Below are positions 10,963 to 22,724 of a stretch of DNA of 64,000 bases, piece by piece. The position numbers and the translations under genes are program-made. How positions within the stretch are numbered: the first letter of the stretch is position 1; each line of letters opens with the position of its first letter. Below the pieces are notes generated by a model, which saw nothing but the letters and a program-made list of their open reading frames with translations, ran no database searches and was not told the DNA's origin. This stretch comes from Meghimatium bilineatum (lineage: Eukaryota > Mollusca > Gastropoda > Stylommatophora > Philomycidae), in contig CM067314.1 of NCBI GenBank assembly GCA_034231615.1, positions 11,539,263 to 11,603,262 of the forward strand. Reading direction: 5' to 3'.

Positions 10963-11192
10963 TAGCTTCTCTGGTTCCTTTGTTTTTCCTAAAACCGATT
11001 TGTTCTTCACCGACCTCTATCTTGTTTTTAATTCTTTCCTGTATTATCCTGAGAAGTATTTTAGTTAAATGACTCATTAGACTTATTGTTCTATATTCTG
11101 TACAGTCCACAGCCCTTGTCTTCTTAGGTAGTTGTATGAATATTGATGATGTTAGGTCTTTAGGTACGCCACTTTTAAAATAATGAAATTGA
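10963..11192 (-). pseudogene. LINE reverse transcriptase N-terminal fragment
   Basis: The minus strand reads KKTRAVDCTEYRTISLMSHL, then TKILLRIIQERIKNKI and GFRKNKGTREAI. These are the first conserved RT blocks of RTE-like/E-type elements. The frame runs directly into the neighbouring array at 10962. Confidence 0.82.
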
Positions 11193-11194
11193 CC

Positions 11195-11328
11195 GAGATA
11201 TGTCGAACTCGGATGTGTCTAGCAGAAAGGCGAAGATATCGAAGCCAAGTTGTCAACCATACCACATTGCATTTCGTTCTCTGCCTGTTAATCTACAGGA
11301 GTTTGAGAATGAATGCAGAAATAATATT
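11195..11328 (+). mobile_element. Worn family B fragment
   Basis: Matches the second half of family B (TCGGATGTGTC, AAGGCGAAGATATC, GGAGTTTGAGAATGAATGCAG). Confidence 0.6.
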
Positions 11329-11489
11329 GCATTCATGAATGAATGTCTTACAGTAAAGTGGGACATAAGCTTAGAAACATGTTTAGAACACAATAAATTG
11401 AGTTACCTCCCTTATCTCAGATCTGAAGTATAAATGTGTGGACACGTTATAAAGCAAGTTCTGTATATTAAGAGTGTTATGTGTGGACG

Positions 11490-11514
11490 TTATATATATA
11501 TATATATATATATA
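11490..11514. repeat. (TA)n microsatellite
   Basis: Uninterrupted TA dinucleotides. Confidence 0.95.
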
Positions 11515-11621
11515 GTGTACATATGCGTTAGTGAGGGGGTGGGGGAGGGGGTGAGGGGAAATAGCTCGGTAGCCGACCACGACCGGAGAAAATTGGGTTA
11601 GCTTCAATAATACAAAAACAG

Positions 11622-11925
11622 ATTGTGATGTGTATGAAGTGTGTGGTGTGCATGAAGTGTGTGGTGTGCATGAAGTGTGTGGAGTGCATGAAGTGTGTGA
11701 TGTGTATGAAGTGTGTGGTGTGCATGAAGTGTGTGATGTGTATGAAGTGTGTGGTGTGCATGAAGTGTGTGATGTGTATGAAGTGTGTGATGTGTATGAA
11801 GTGTGTGGTGTGCATGAACTGTGTGGTGTGCATGAAGTGTGTGGTGTGCATGAAGTGTGTGGTGTGCATGAAGTGTGTGGTGTGCATGAAGTGTGTGGTG
11901 TGCATGAAGTGTGTGGTAGAAAAAA
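11622..11925. repeat. 18-bp minisatellite
   Basis: About 17 units of GTGTGGTGTGCATGAAGT. The unit is a multiple of three, so frames stay open on both strands; not coding. Confidence 0.95.
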
Positions 11926-12049
11926 AGTAGTGAAGGATAGTGAAACTAGCTTAAAGTTCGTATGTTGGCAGTTCACTAAAAGATTGGGGGTGGGTAAAGA
12001 GAAGCAACAAAGTGGCATGTCATGCATGTTCACTGAAACTGCCTCCGTA

Positions 12050-12512
12050 GGATCATAATCATCCGTTGGGATAGGATGATCAACATCCGTTGGGATAGGA
12101 TTATAAACATCCGTTGGGATAGGATGATAAACATCCGTTGGGATAGGTTGATCAACATCCGTTGGGATAAGATGATAAACATCCGTTGGGATAGGATGAT
12201 CAACATCCGTTGGGATAGGATGATAATCATCCGTTGGGATAGGATGATAAACATCCGATGGGATAAGATGATAAACATCCGTTGGGATAAGATGATAAAC
12301 ATCCGTTGGGATAAGATGATAATCATCCGTTGGGATAGGATGATCAACATCCGTTGGGATATGATGATCAACATCCGTTGGGATAGGATGATAAACATCT
12401 GTTGGGATAGGATGATAAACATCCGTTGGGATAGGTTGGTCAACATCCGTTGGGATAGGATGATCAACACCCGTTGGGATAGGATGATAAACATCTGTTG
12501 GGATAAAATACT
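12050..12512. repeat. 24-bp minisatellite
   Basis: About 19 units of ATCCGTTGGGATAGGATGAT plus AAAC or CAAC. Open frames on both strands are periodic. Confidence 0.95.
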
Positions 12513-12749
12513 ATCTTGCAGATAATGAGGAATGATGAAATCTAAATCTCTAAGTATACATACACACAATGCTGATGAAAGCACAAACATTATAGGCAGG
12601 CAATGTGGTCCGAATGAATGCTCTCTGTCTTGTCAAAAGAATGTACTATATGGTGAAGAGAATATTGAATTCTTAGGTCAGAGGGTAGAAGAATCGTTTC
12701 AAAGACAGCTCAAAACTCCACTGACTCTCTTCAATGTAGACTAAATTCG

Positions 12750-13720
12750 TGAGAGTGTCGTGGTATAGATCTTAAGTAAGATTCCCCGATATTTTCAAAA
12801 ACAAATATGTGAATATCAACTCCAAAACTGCATTATATAAAACAATCATCGTACCATTACTATGCTACAAATGTCAAATAAGGATATTAACAATAGATTT
12901 TATGTTATGTTATGTTCCCCCAGGGCAATAGGCGGCACATAGGGCAGAAACCATAGCTTTCCATTTCTGTCTTTGTGTTGCCAGGTCTTTCAATTGTTGC
13001 GTGTTGTTTAGGTTCATTGACATGCCTTCTCTATTAATGGTTCTTCGTAGAGTTTCTCTAGGTCTCCCTCTTCTTCTTACTCCGGGTGGCACCCAATATA
13101 GTGACTGATGGGGAATTCTTAGGATGCTCATTCTGAACTATGGTTCTGGTTCATAAACAGTGGTAGGTTTTATGTTGGCAGTAGTTTACACAACCGAACA
13201 ACCGAGTAATCCAAGAACGAAAGAAAAATCTTCAAAAAACACCAGAACAATAGATGCCAGAAGACAAATTGTTACAACAGAAATAACTTCTCTACGCAGA
13301 ATCCTCTTAGTAACAATAAGAGATAACACCAGAAACGAAAACATCAGAAGATTAATAAACACAATGCTAATCCTGGATTACATCAGAAGACAACAGATTA
13401 AGTGGTTTTCGCATGATTTCAGATTACAATCAGTGTCCCTCAAAAGGTATTACTACAATGGCGCGATGGTTACAAATCAAGGGGCAGACCATGCAAACGA
13501 TGGATTACAGAAATAAAGGAGTCAACGAAAACAAACATATATGATAAACAAACAAAAAATATCATCACCAGAGAAAATTTCTGCCCCTGACGATGCAAGG
13601 CACAAATTGGTACAAAGAGAAAAGAAAAAATTCTGGACACAAGACAGGACCGACTGGAGTGGCAGCCTCAAGAAATGCGAAACTGCTGCAGAAAACTCCC
13701 AGACACGCTGCTAGTCAGTG
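12750..13720 (+). pseudogene. LINE family J C-terminal region, split by a second LINE
   Basis: Before 12898 it reads like the RT thumb (SKIPRYFQKQIC, then QLQNC). After 13168 it resumes with ITSLRRILLVTIRDNTRNE and RQQIKWF, and ends near 13710. The same family runs on the minus strand at 44951-46255. It has frameshifts and stops. The interruption (12907-13167) is a separate LINE tail with its own duplication. Confidence 0.7.
12907..13167 (-). mobile_element. LINE family H 3' fragment inserted in family J
   Basis: The minus-strand frame reads RRRGRPRETLRRTI, then KDLATQRQKWKAMVSALCAA. The 3' side ends in ATGTT repeats. Direct repeats TTTTATGTT at 12898-12906 and 13168-13176 mark the insertion. 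Other family H tails are at 17400-17715, 24780-25170 and 36445-36685. Confidence 0.8.
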
Positions 13721-13752
13721 AATAAAAACGTATCAGAAGAAATGGCTGAATG

Positions 13753-13828
13753 TCTCACAGACACGACCCACACATGTCTCACAGACACGACCCACACATG
13801 TCTCACAGACACGACCCACACATGTCTA
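13753..13828. repeat. 24-bp array, three units
   Basis: Three copies of GTCTCACAGACACGACCCAC plus ACAT. Confidence 0.9.
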
Positions 13829-13856
13829 AAAGTGTGGAATAAAATTCTAGGCATGC

Positions 13857-13926
13857 ATGAATCACACATCATTAATCACACATCATTAATCACACATCAT
13901 TAATCACACATCATTAATCACACATC
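13857..13926. repeat. 14-bp array
   Basis: About five units of TCACACATCATTAA. Confidence 0.9.
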
Positions 13927-14074
13927 CAGGACACACTTCCAGGGATTCAATATGAGCTATTTTATGGCCAAATATGGCAATTTTTAAAAGTTACTCGTCA
14001 TTACATTTACTTTTTCCTTATTTGAACTTTATTAAAAACACATTAACTTTCCTATATTTTCTTATTTACGCTTG

Positions 14075-14230
14075 GCTACAAATTATTCAAGTTTGGCTTC
14101 AAATTATTCAAGTTTGGTTACAAATTATTCAAGTTTGGCTACAAATTATTCAAGTTTGGCTTCAAATTATTCAAGTTTGGTTACAAATTATTCAAGTTTG
14201 GCTACAAATTATTCAAGTTTGGCTACAAAC
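14075..14230. repeat. 21-bp minisatellite
   Basis: Seven units of TACAAATTATTCAAGTTTGG with one variable base. Confidence 0.95.
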
Positions 14231-14349
14231 TGTGTGGCATGTTCCATTGTGGATATTACTAACTTATAAACACAGTATATAGTACTCATATATAAATCTA
14301 AACTAAACAGTACACATTACAAACAGTTATTTGATCAGACAGTTATTTA

Positions 14350-15150
14350 AACAACATTAGATATGCAGATAACACTGTTCTTTTAGCAGAAAGTGAACAT
14401 GAACTACAAAGACTAATAGATCAAGTCAATAAATCAAGTAATGAATATGGACTGGATATAAACATTCAAAAAACAAAAACCATGATAAATAGCAAAGACA
14501 CAGAAGAACAGGAGGTAAACATAAACATACAGGGAGAGAAACTACAACAAGTAAAACAGTATCAATATCTTGGACACATAGTCACAAATGATGGCAGATG
14601 TGAAACAGAAGTTAAAAGGAGAATAGGAATGGCTAAAAGTACCTTCAATGACATGAGGAAATTATTAATATCTAAACAAATTACAAACAAGTTAAAAATG
14701 AGAATTATAAAATGCTACATCTATTCCATATTAATGTATGGCTCAGAAACATGGACACTAAATAAACAATTAGAAGACAAAATTGATGCCTTTGAGATGT
14801 GGGTATATAGAAGAATAGGGAGAACATCATGGAAAGAGAAGAAAACAAATAAAGAGGTGCTAAAAACACTTAATATGAAGAAAGAACTACTAAGAGAAAT
14901 AAAGATCAGGCAAATAAAATACTTTGGACACATTAAAAGACATGACACCCTATTGAAGACCTTACTTGAGGGTAAAGTCAAAGGGAAGCGAGCAAGAGGT
15001 AGGCAGAGATACAAGTGGGAGAGTAACATTACACGATGGACAGGTTACAGTCTAGCAGAGTGCACCACCAAGACAAGAGACATGAGATGTTGGAGATACG
15101 TTGCAGCCAACCTTCGTTGCGGAGACGGCACTTGATGATGATGATTTGAT
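14350..15150 (+). pseudogene. LINE RT C-terminal half with intact long frame
   Basis: The frame runs from IRYADNTVLLAE (14356; an altered YADD box) without a stop to 15135. It contains FQYLGHI-type, ILMYGSETWTL, EMWVYRRIGRTSW and KYFGHIKRHDTLL motifs and ends at AANLRCGDGT and a stop. A (TGA)n tail follows (15133-15148). The element is 5'-truncated. The long undamaged frame suggests a recent insertion compared with other LINEs here. YADN instead of YADD would abolish polymerase activity. Confidence 0.88.
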
Positions 15151-15610
15151 CAAACGTTTCTCAGGATAGTCTAAGTAGAAGCTTTGTTACTATAGTGAAA
15201 TTTGATACAGCAAGCAATAGGAACTGACATTTTCTTGGTAGCAAAAAAAAAAGCACTAGATAATAGTTGGCACAATCGTTTAACTGAAAACTTACTTACA
15301 AAACAGTGAAAAGTAAGATGTGTAAATGTAATATATACACGATTTGTAAGTATTCTCATGCTTTCATGTCTGGACCCTGAAAATATCTTGACAAGAACTA
15401 AAATTAATTCTGAAAAAACATATTTGGCATTGTGAAATGAATGAATGTTGACAATTTTTCATGTTTTCAGTGGTTTATACACAATTTTGAAGTTTGCCGT
15501 GTTTTGACAACAATTTGGTCATAAACAGTTAAAACCATCTGGCAACCCTGGGCACACGGGTTATCATAAACTTCATCCCATCATAGATCAAATTGTGTTG
15601 GTCGACTTAG
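15151..15610. other. AT-rich interval, nothing recognised
   Basis: No repeat family, frame or RNA gene that I can support. Confidence 0.5.
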
Positions 15611-15624
15611 ACACATGAAATACA

Positions 15625-15990
15625 TGTCGCAAGAGGCGACTAAGGAGTGGTAGGGATGGAGTTATCTGTCCCTTCTCCCGGGTATAATTGACAATGAGGT
15701 TATGCTGAAGATAGCCTCGGAGGTTGTGGTGGCGACATCATTACCTGTACCACAACCTCATCTATTTGTTAATGGTAAAACTATGATATAATCGAATTTA
15801 ACTAGCGTCCGCGGTTGAAAGTGGCGTGCGTCACCATAAGAGGTAAACTTTACTTTAACAAACAACACAAATGATGTGGGATCTGTCCGATCAAAAAGCG
15901 CAGATATCGCAGTGTAGCTGAAAACCATGACAGCGATTTCAGTTTTCCTGATTACATGATGCTAACCAACAAGAGTGTGAGAAATTCCTG
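15625..15990 (+). mobile_element. Worn family B copy interrupted by another repeat
   Basis: Left part TCGCAAGAGGCGACTAAGGA and right part GCGCAGATATCGCAG ... GAGTGTGAGAAATTCC match family B. The middle (15708-15850) is the separate repeat V. Confidence 0.65.
15708..15850 (+). repeat. Dispersed repeat V, copy 1
   Basis: GGAGGTTGTGGT ... GTTAATGGTAAAAC ... GTCCGCGGTTGAAAG ... CACCATAAGA is shared with 32283-32420. It has no tRNA boxes that I can define. Confidence 0.65.
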
Positions 15991-16018
15991 TCTTGAACTG
16001 TTTGTTATCTAAAACTGC

Positions 16019-16303
16019 CTCTTCTTCTTCTTCTTCTGCGTTCGTTCTCAAACTCCTGCAGATTGGCAGGATGTAGTCCGGAGAACGGAATGCGCTGTCA
16101 TGGTTTACAGCACTGCTGCAATATCTGCGCCTTTCGGCCTGACACATCCGACATCAGCATGGCTTTGGGTCACTGACCCTATATGGAATGGGGCAGCCAA
16201 CTCCACACCATAACCTCCGTAGTCGCCTTTTACGACATGTCTGGAAGGTAAACAGTGTTGCTATTCTTTGCTCCCCTTTCGGGACCCGGCAACACACGGG
16301 CGT
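16019..16303 (-). mobile_element. SINE-like family B copy
   Basis: Near full-length, (TTC)n tail at the left, ending in the GGACCCGGCAACACACGGG block at the right. Highly similar to the copy at 209-489. Confidence 0.85.
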
Positions 16304-16582
16304 GGAACGTTCTATTACGTGGAAGAACAAAATAAGAGACTAACATTAAATGGCTGTGTTCTCTCCTTGTATCTCCAGGCTACCTTTCCATTGGCTCTTT
16401 CTGGATAATGAAAATGTCACTAATTGACATGTGTCAGATAAGCAGGTAGATGTATAGTCTGTCTGGGAAAACAGGCAGGAAATATCGATATGAAGATAAC
16501 ACACGCAGGTAAGTAAGAATACATGCGAACGATGTTGTTCGGGTGTATGAACCAAAGCAAGAAATAACAGGAACTTTGTATT

Positions 16583-16740
16583 ATTCTTCTTCAGCGTTCA
16601 TTCTCAAACTCCCGCTGGTTATCTCTTGTATCAGGACAATGATTGTGCTAGATTTCCAGTAGAGTGTAGTCCAGAGAGTGGAAATGTAGTGTGTCGGAAT
16701 TTTATGTGCGCCAATGGCTCGACACATCCATCTTCGGTGT
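16583..16740 (-). mobile_element. SINE-like family A copy
   Basis: TTCTTCTTCAGCGTTCATTC at the left and GACACATCCATCTTCGG at the right; about 158 bp, moderately diverged. Confidence 0.8.
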
Positions 16741-16789
16741 GTTGTATGTATTAAATTAAAACAGCGTGATTGTTCTTTTAACTAATTGT

Positions 16790-16950
16790 TTTCTTCTCCT
16801 TCTTCTTGTTGTCAAATTCTTGCAAATTAACAGGATTTAGTCTAGAAAACGGAATGAGTTGTTTTATGGTTTAAAGCTTAGCTGCGATATTTGCACCTTT
16901 CGGTCTGACACATTCGCCATCAGCATAAATTTTTTAATCACTGACCTGTA
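16790..16950 (-). mobile_element. Family B 3' part, worn
   Basis: TTCTTCTTG ... GAAAACGGAATGAG ... CTTTCGGTCTGACACATTC matches the 3' half of family B. Confidence 0.7.
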
Positions 16951-16984
16951 GGTGGAGGACAAACAATACCATACCTCAGGAAAA

Positions 16985-17155
16985 CCTTCTTTTATAAAAT
17001 TGGTAGCATTTTGTATTCAAGGTGTAACCTACAACACAATATATTTTGTACTCAGGGTGTAACCTCCAAGTCAACATAATTTGTACTCAGGGTGTAACCT
17101 CCAAGTCAACATAATTTGTACTCAGGGTGTAACCTCCAAGTGAACATATTTTTTT
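16985..17155. repeat. 35-bp array
   Basis: About four units of GTACTCAGGGTGTAACCTCC plus AAGTCAACATAATTT. Confidence 0.9.
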
Positions 17156-17399
17156 GCTGTAGTGGATTTAGTAGCAATATTTAAACTCTATCAATGTTCG
17201 TGCTGCCGAGATCGCTGGCAATGAAGATCTCTTTACAAAAAGTAAACAAGCCTTCATTCGATACTTTTTTTTACTACTGTTGTGTTTTCGTTGGTAACTT
17301 ATACACTTGGAGTCACGTGCCAAAAAAAGCCAAGACCGACCGAAAAAACGCACGGAAATAATTTTAAAAAATCAGCACTTCAGGTGATTTTTATTTTCT

Positions 17400-17715
17400 G
17401 TACACTGGTCATCACTGGAGTCTAGTCATGATTCAGAACCCAACACGATGCATATGACAGAAACCAAAAGCTCTCCATCTCGTGGGATGTGATGCTACCG
17501 TGTGTAATTCTTGTATGTTGTTGAGTCCCATAGTCTTACTCTCTTATTTTGTTGCTCTGCGAAGAGTTTCTATTGGTCTTGTTCTTTTTATATTTTGCAA
17601 TCTGGTACCAATTTCAATGCTCTATTTTCATTCATTCTAATTACATGTCCGATATGTCCATGTTTTTCTTCTTATTGTTGTAGAAACATATTGCTGTTTG
17701 TTGTCTTCTCTTAAT
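17400..17715 (-). pseudogene. LINE family H C-terminal fragment, worn
   Basis: The minus strand reads broken frames resembling family H (MESFWFLSYASC, compare WKAMVSALCAAYC at 12910). Many stops. Confidence 0.55.
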
Positions 17716-17784
17716 TGCATGTTTGAGAAAAGCTTAGAATTACATCAAGCTAGTTTGACTTGAGTTCTTCCCAACCAATAATTA

Positions 17785-18440
17785 ATAGTTATCTAAGCAT
17801 ATGCCACCATCCAGTGGTGTGTTCTAAGTATATGGCGCAATCCAGTAGTGTACTGTACCGACATATTTTCTACGTATATACTACCGTCCAGTAATGTGTA
17901 GTACCGACTGATATTCTAAGTATATGCCACCATCCAGTGGTGTGTTCTAAGTATATGGCGCAATCCAGTAGTGTACTGTACCGACATATTGTCTACGTAT
18001 ATACTACCGTCCAGTAATGTGTAGTACCGACTGATATTCTAAGTATATGCCACCATCCAGTAGTGTACTGTACCGACATATATTTTAAGTATATCCCACC
18101 ATCTAGTAGTGTACTGTACCGACATATATTTTAAGTATATGCCACCATCCAGTAGTGTACTGTACCGACATATATTTTAAGTATATCCCATCATCCAGTA
18201 GTGTACTGTACCGACAGATATTTTAAGTATATGCCACCATCTAGTAGTGTACTGTACCGACATATATTTTAAGTATATCCCACCATCTAGTAGTGTACTG
18301 TTCCGACATATATTGTAAGTATATGCCACCATCCAGTAGTGTGTTTTACTGACATATATTCTAAGTATGAACCACCATCCAGTAGTGTGTTGTACTGACA
18401 TATATTCTAAGTATGAACCACCATCTAGTAGTTCGGAGTA
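17785..18440. repeat. About 46-bp minisatellite with higher-order structure
   Basis: About 14 units of TATGCCACCATCCAGTAGTG, TACTGTACCGACATAT and TTTAAGTA. The first part has a longer compound period of about 120 bp that is repeated once. Confidence 0.92.
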
Positions 18441-19028
18441 CTGTCTGTTATTGAAGCTATAAGCTATCATCTAGGGGTTAGGAATACTGACAGTATAAAA
18501 ACATACTAGGACAAGGAAAAACACATCAAGAATCTGGCAAGCGTAAGAAACATGGCTGGCTACCAAAAATATCACATGCAAACTGTAGATAATTGTTATC
18601 TTCAGCGTATATCTCAAATCATACACATTGGAGAGATAGAAAATAGAGACTCGGGAAGAAAACTAAAACAGTAAGATATACAGGTGTAAATTTTTTTTTT
18701 GGAATGCGGGGGGAAGGGGTAGTAAAATATCCGCCATTCCAATCTGGTCTTCCCAGCAAAATTTTACTAGTTCAATACGTGTTCATAACGAACGGGAAAG
18801 CGACTGGGGAATAGCTCTTTTTTGAGGGGGGAAGGGGCACACATTAACTCGAATAAAGGAAATGGCGTCAGAAGCGTGTAATGTAATCATGGTTACCAAC
18901 TCATTTCATCATAAAAGCAATAGAGACGTCACTAAAAAGCACCAGAAAGCACACAAAAATGTTTTGAAGCAGTAGACAAAGCACCAAATATTTTCATAAA
19001 AATAACACATTATAATTTAGTAATATCA
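18441..19028. other. Interval without recognised genes
   Basis: It contains a GGGGGGAAGGGGT-like tract (about 18707). Nothing else could be assigned. Confidence 0.4.
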
Positions 19029-19029
19029 G

Positions 19030-19180
19030 TTGTCCGGTTTTGTTGGCAGAGTGGTACAGGGTCCGTCTGTGACGGCCAAGGTACCGAGTTCGATCCCCGC
19101 CACGGGCAATTGTGCATCCGGACTGTTCAGAAAGCATTGGAAAACTACTGAACGTATTTATATTGCCTAGAATATCACTA
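19030..19180 (+). mobile_element. tRNA-derived SINE, type T3
   Basis: A box TTGGCAGAGTGGTACAGGG and B box GAGTTCGATCCCC are followed by a body with CAATTGTGCATCCGGAC and GTATTTATATTGCCTAGAA. The same body is at 35562-35700 on the other strand, so this is a dispersed SINE and not a functional tRNA. Confidence 0.78.
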
Positions 19181-19734
19181 CAGTCAAAAAATTCTGGGTT
19201 GATAGCCACGTCCTGAATAGGATATGCTACCTACTCAATATCAGGTAATCTGATAAACAAATATTATTCCAGATTGCATAATAACAGTCAGACAAACATT
19301 TTTTTTCATTTTATGTGACTTTTTCCTGGTGGATTTAGTGTTGTCAACATATTTTTGCCAGAAGTCACTGTTCTCGTGCCAAGAATGCACACACAAAATA
19401 ATGAGAATATTAAAAAAAACAGCACCCTATTATTCACATGTTTCAAGTTTTGACATGCTAATTCTTGACTGTTTTCTTTGGGTCAAGATCTGCCAAATCC
19501 CCGTCAGACAAGTCTTCCTCAATTTCTGTTGCAATTTCTTGCTGCACTTGTGTATCAGATGATGATGATGATGATTGAAACACTTTTTTATAAACATCTT
19601 GATCCAATTTTTTGCAGGACATCCTTAGGTAGTTTATAATCAAAACAGCATTTACCATATCTTTTCATTCCATATTTAATCATCAGAACAGCTTTCAAAC
19701 TCATGATACTCAGTCTAGTTCGAATTTTTTGATT

Positions 19735-20145
19735 TTTAACTCCCATTTGACTGAAAACACTCCCATTTGACTGAAAACACTTCCATTTGACTGAAAACAC
19801 CCCCATTTGACTGAAAACACTCCCATTTGACTGAAAATACTCCCATTTGACTGAAAACACTCCCATTTGACTGAAAACACTCCCATTTGACTGAAAACAC
19901 TCCCATTTGACTGAAAACACTCCCATTTGACTGAAAACACTCCCATTTGACTGAAAACACTCCCATTTGACTGAAAACACTCCCATTTGACTGAAAATAC
20001 TCCCATTTGACTGGAAACACTCCCATTTGACTGAAAACACTCCCATTTGACTGAAAACACTCCCATTTGACTGAAAACACTCCAATTTGACTGAAAACAC
20101 TCCCATTTGACTGAAAACACTCCAATTTGACTGAAAACACGTTCT
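19735..20145 (-). repeat. 20-bp minisatellite grown inside hAT codons
   Basis: About 20 units of TCCCATTTGACTGAAAACAC. On the minus strand the unit is GTGTTTTCAGTCAAATGGGA, which is the transposase stretch VFSQMG. Flanking transposase sequence continues on both sides. The unit is not a multiple of three and has no stop in any minus frame, which creates three overlapping long ORFs. Confidence 0.93.
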
Positions 20146-20299
20146 ACATCAGCAATGGAGTGAGAATTAATACACGGAAACTGCGTGAAACGTAACAACA
20201 ATTAGACTTACGTAAAACACAGCTTTATATAACTGCTTCAATCAGACACAACAGACTATAAATAAAACTAGTGGGCAATGATGTACACACAAGAAAACA

Positions 20300-20972
20300 T
20301 ACAAATTATAATATACTAATCATATTCAACGTTTCAACAAAAAAGGTCTTTATCAAGATACACACCAAACATCAAATGACGAAGAATGGAAATATGGAAA
20401 TGAGATGCCGGAAGGTCAGAAAGTACATACAAAAATGTAAATATATGTGGAAAGGAAACGAACAAAAACATGAGTAAATGACGGAACAAAAAGAATAATA
20501 ACTAAGACCACACCAACCCAGTACTAGACATAAGAGTGGTCGGAATTTAGTTTAAAAAAAACTTGAGTATACAGAATTAAAAAATGAGACGATTTTCTAG
20601 AGCATACCTAGATCTATCATCGGTGGTGCAAGATCTGATGGCGGTGACCTGAATATCAAAAGCACCATCATGACCATCGCCGATGAAGTGTGTGGCTACA
20701 GGAGTGGGTGTTCTGTGCTTGATGTCATGAAGATGGTTACAAAAGCGATCGCTCACTCTTAAGCCGGTTTCCTCGATGTACTGTTTGCCACAGCGTTTAC
20801 ATACGATCACGTAAATGACATTACGGGACTTACATGTAAAGGCCTCATCGATGGAGAAAGTGATCTTGGGAAATAAAATGGAGCGCATCTGAATCACGTA
20901 AGGACATGTATAGCAATGGCCACGTGAGCAACGAACAGTGCCAAAATAGTTCTCAAAATAGTTTAGATTGGA
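20300..20972 (-). pseudogene. Penelope-like element 3' part: GIY-YIG endonuclease and tail
   Basis: The frame 20970-20577 reads CSRGHCYTCPYVIQMRS, then VIYVIVCKRCGKQYIEETGL and SDRFCNHLHDIKH, THFIGDGH. This is the cysteine motif and GIY-YIG domain of the Penelope C terminus. The catalytic Tyr-Ile, Arg and His residues are visible. In the core, ...QYIEETG replaces the usual YIGETG. The tail continues to a terminal motif at 20328-20357. It lies inside the hAT pseudogene. Confidence 0.87.
20328..20357 (-). ncRNA. Hammerhead-like terminal motif of a Penelope element
   Basis: The minus strand reads CTTGATAAAG ... GTTGAAACG. CUGAUGA-like and GAAAC boxes flank a short possible stem. Self-cleavage is not shown. 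Confidence 0.45.
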
Positions 20973-21418
20973 GTAAGGTAAAGTAAGCAGAATTATAAAG
21001 TAAAACTAAATCTGCAACTTTGGAAAGAATTTTCACCAGTTGCATCCCTGTATGAAGCTATTTCTGCCCACAATGCAAGTGTGACATTGTTATGTGTCCA
21101 CTGCATATGGTGAAGTTTTCTCAACTGGAAATCTATGCATGTGATAGTATCTGCGTCATCAATAAACATTTTAGCCAGATCTAATATGTAAGGCTTGATT
21201 GGCTGTAGGCATTCACTTCCACTAAAACATGACATGGGCTGCAATATATGAACGTTATCTGGCAAACGTAAACTCAGAGGTGTTAATAACTCCACTAAAA
21301 ACTGTACACATCTTCCACAAATTTCGTTCTCATCCGGAAATTTGTAGATTGCCATTTCTTTTTCAAACTCGTAACCCAGATAGGGATTAGGGTCTAAATA
21401 CTTTTCAATAGCATCAGT

Positions 21419-22029
21419 CTGCCAGCAGGTGGTATTTCTTACTGATGCTATGTCTGTCCTACAAGCTCTTGACAGCGATAAGCTGCCAGATCTGAAGAAA
21501 GCCATGCGAGAAGTGAGCATCCAAAGAAGGGCAGTACTACATTGATACCATTCCACTGTGGCATACCAGGAAATAAAGAGGCAGACAAGCTGGCAAAGGA
21601 TGGAGCAACACAGGAACAAAAAGACCAAGAAATCACCTACTAAGAAAAGAAGACCCCCATCAAAGCCATCAGGAAAGTCGACCACCCATAAGACAATTAC
21701 CACTATCTTATCTCGACAGAGCTAGCAGGAAACACGCAGGTTATTACCTTCCGCCTCAGAACAGGACACAACAGATTAAACAGCCACTTAAATAGACTAA
21801 GACTGGTCCCATCACCATTATGCCCTTGTGGGCAGGCAGCACAGACGCTGAACATATCCTGCAAGACTGCAATACACTAAACCAGTTAAGGGAAAAACAC
21901 TGGCCCACAGAGATGGATATTCACAGAAAGATGTATGGGAGCACTGAGGAGCTTCCAAATACAGCAGCATCTATTAAGAAAACAGGACTTGCTGTGTAGA
22001 CATGTCAAACTTCGAACGAGAAGAAGAAG
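21419..22029 (+). mobile_element. RNase H LINE (family G) 3' insertion in the hAT gene
   Basis: 611 bp with perfect 12-bp duplications AATAGCATCAGT at 21407-21418 and 22030-22041. It encodes, with frameshifts, TDAMSVLQALDSDKLPDLKK, then HCGIPGNKEADKLAKDGAT (RNase H, GN.EAD) and RLRTGHNRLNSHLNRL, SPLCPCGQA. The element ends in a (GAA)n tail. This fixes the 3' end structure of family G: RNase H, cysteine motif, short UTR, GAA tail. Confidence 0.92.
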
Positions 22030-22724
22030 AATAGCATCAGTTTCTGTTTAATGTTTTGTCCAGGAATAAGAATCTTTGAACTGATAGAATCAGTGAGATG
22101 GACAAGATCTTTGAGTAGTTTTGTTAGATCTTGTATTTCTGCTTCAAGCTTTACATTCACGCTTTGAACTTCTCCAAGAATATGTTTGGGAAATATGAGG
22201 AAAAGCAAAATTGTTCATGTCACAAACATAGATTATAGATGTTCTATTGTACAACAGTGCTAGCGCATTCTTGCTATATTAAAATGAGTTCTGAGCTCAA
22301 CCCATTGCTGCAATATTGTGACAATGACAGATTCAATCATCCATCGTGTTTGACTTGGTTGAATAAGCTTATGTGGGGGTTACCCATCATTTATTAATGC
22401 ACAAATCTCACTGTACTTTGCTTGACGAAATTGAGTGAGAAAACCAGTTGTATATTTCTCTAATCATGAACTCTAGACTCCTGGGAGGACACTCTGCTGT
22501 AGCATGTGGCACAGCTAGTTGAAGAGAATGGAACACACATCTAACTAGGATCAGATGAGGAATTTCAGACTTTAATTTTGTGTACACTCCATTGTTTACA
22601 CCTGTCATGACAGATGCATTATCAGTGCCTAGTTCTATCAGCCTTTGCAACTCAAGGTCATTATAGTTCAAACATTCTTTCAGAGCATTGCATATTGAAT
22701 CAGCGTTACAGTCGCACAGTTCTC

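Noticed and set aside
11383-12590. Apparent repeat proteins (HTSCTP, ILSQRM types)
   Set aside because: 18- and 24-bp arrays open on both strands; no domain.
19040-19110. Functional tRNA gene
   Set aside because: A and B boxes are present, but stems pair poorly and the same sequence with a shared non-tRNA body is at 35562-35700: a SINE.
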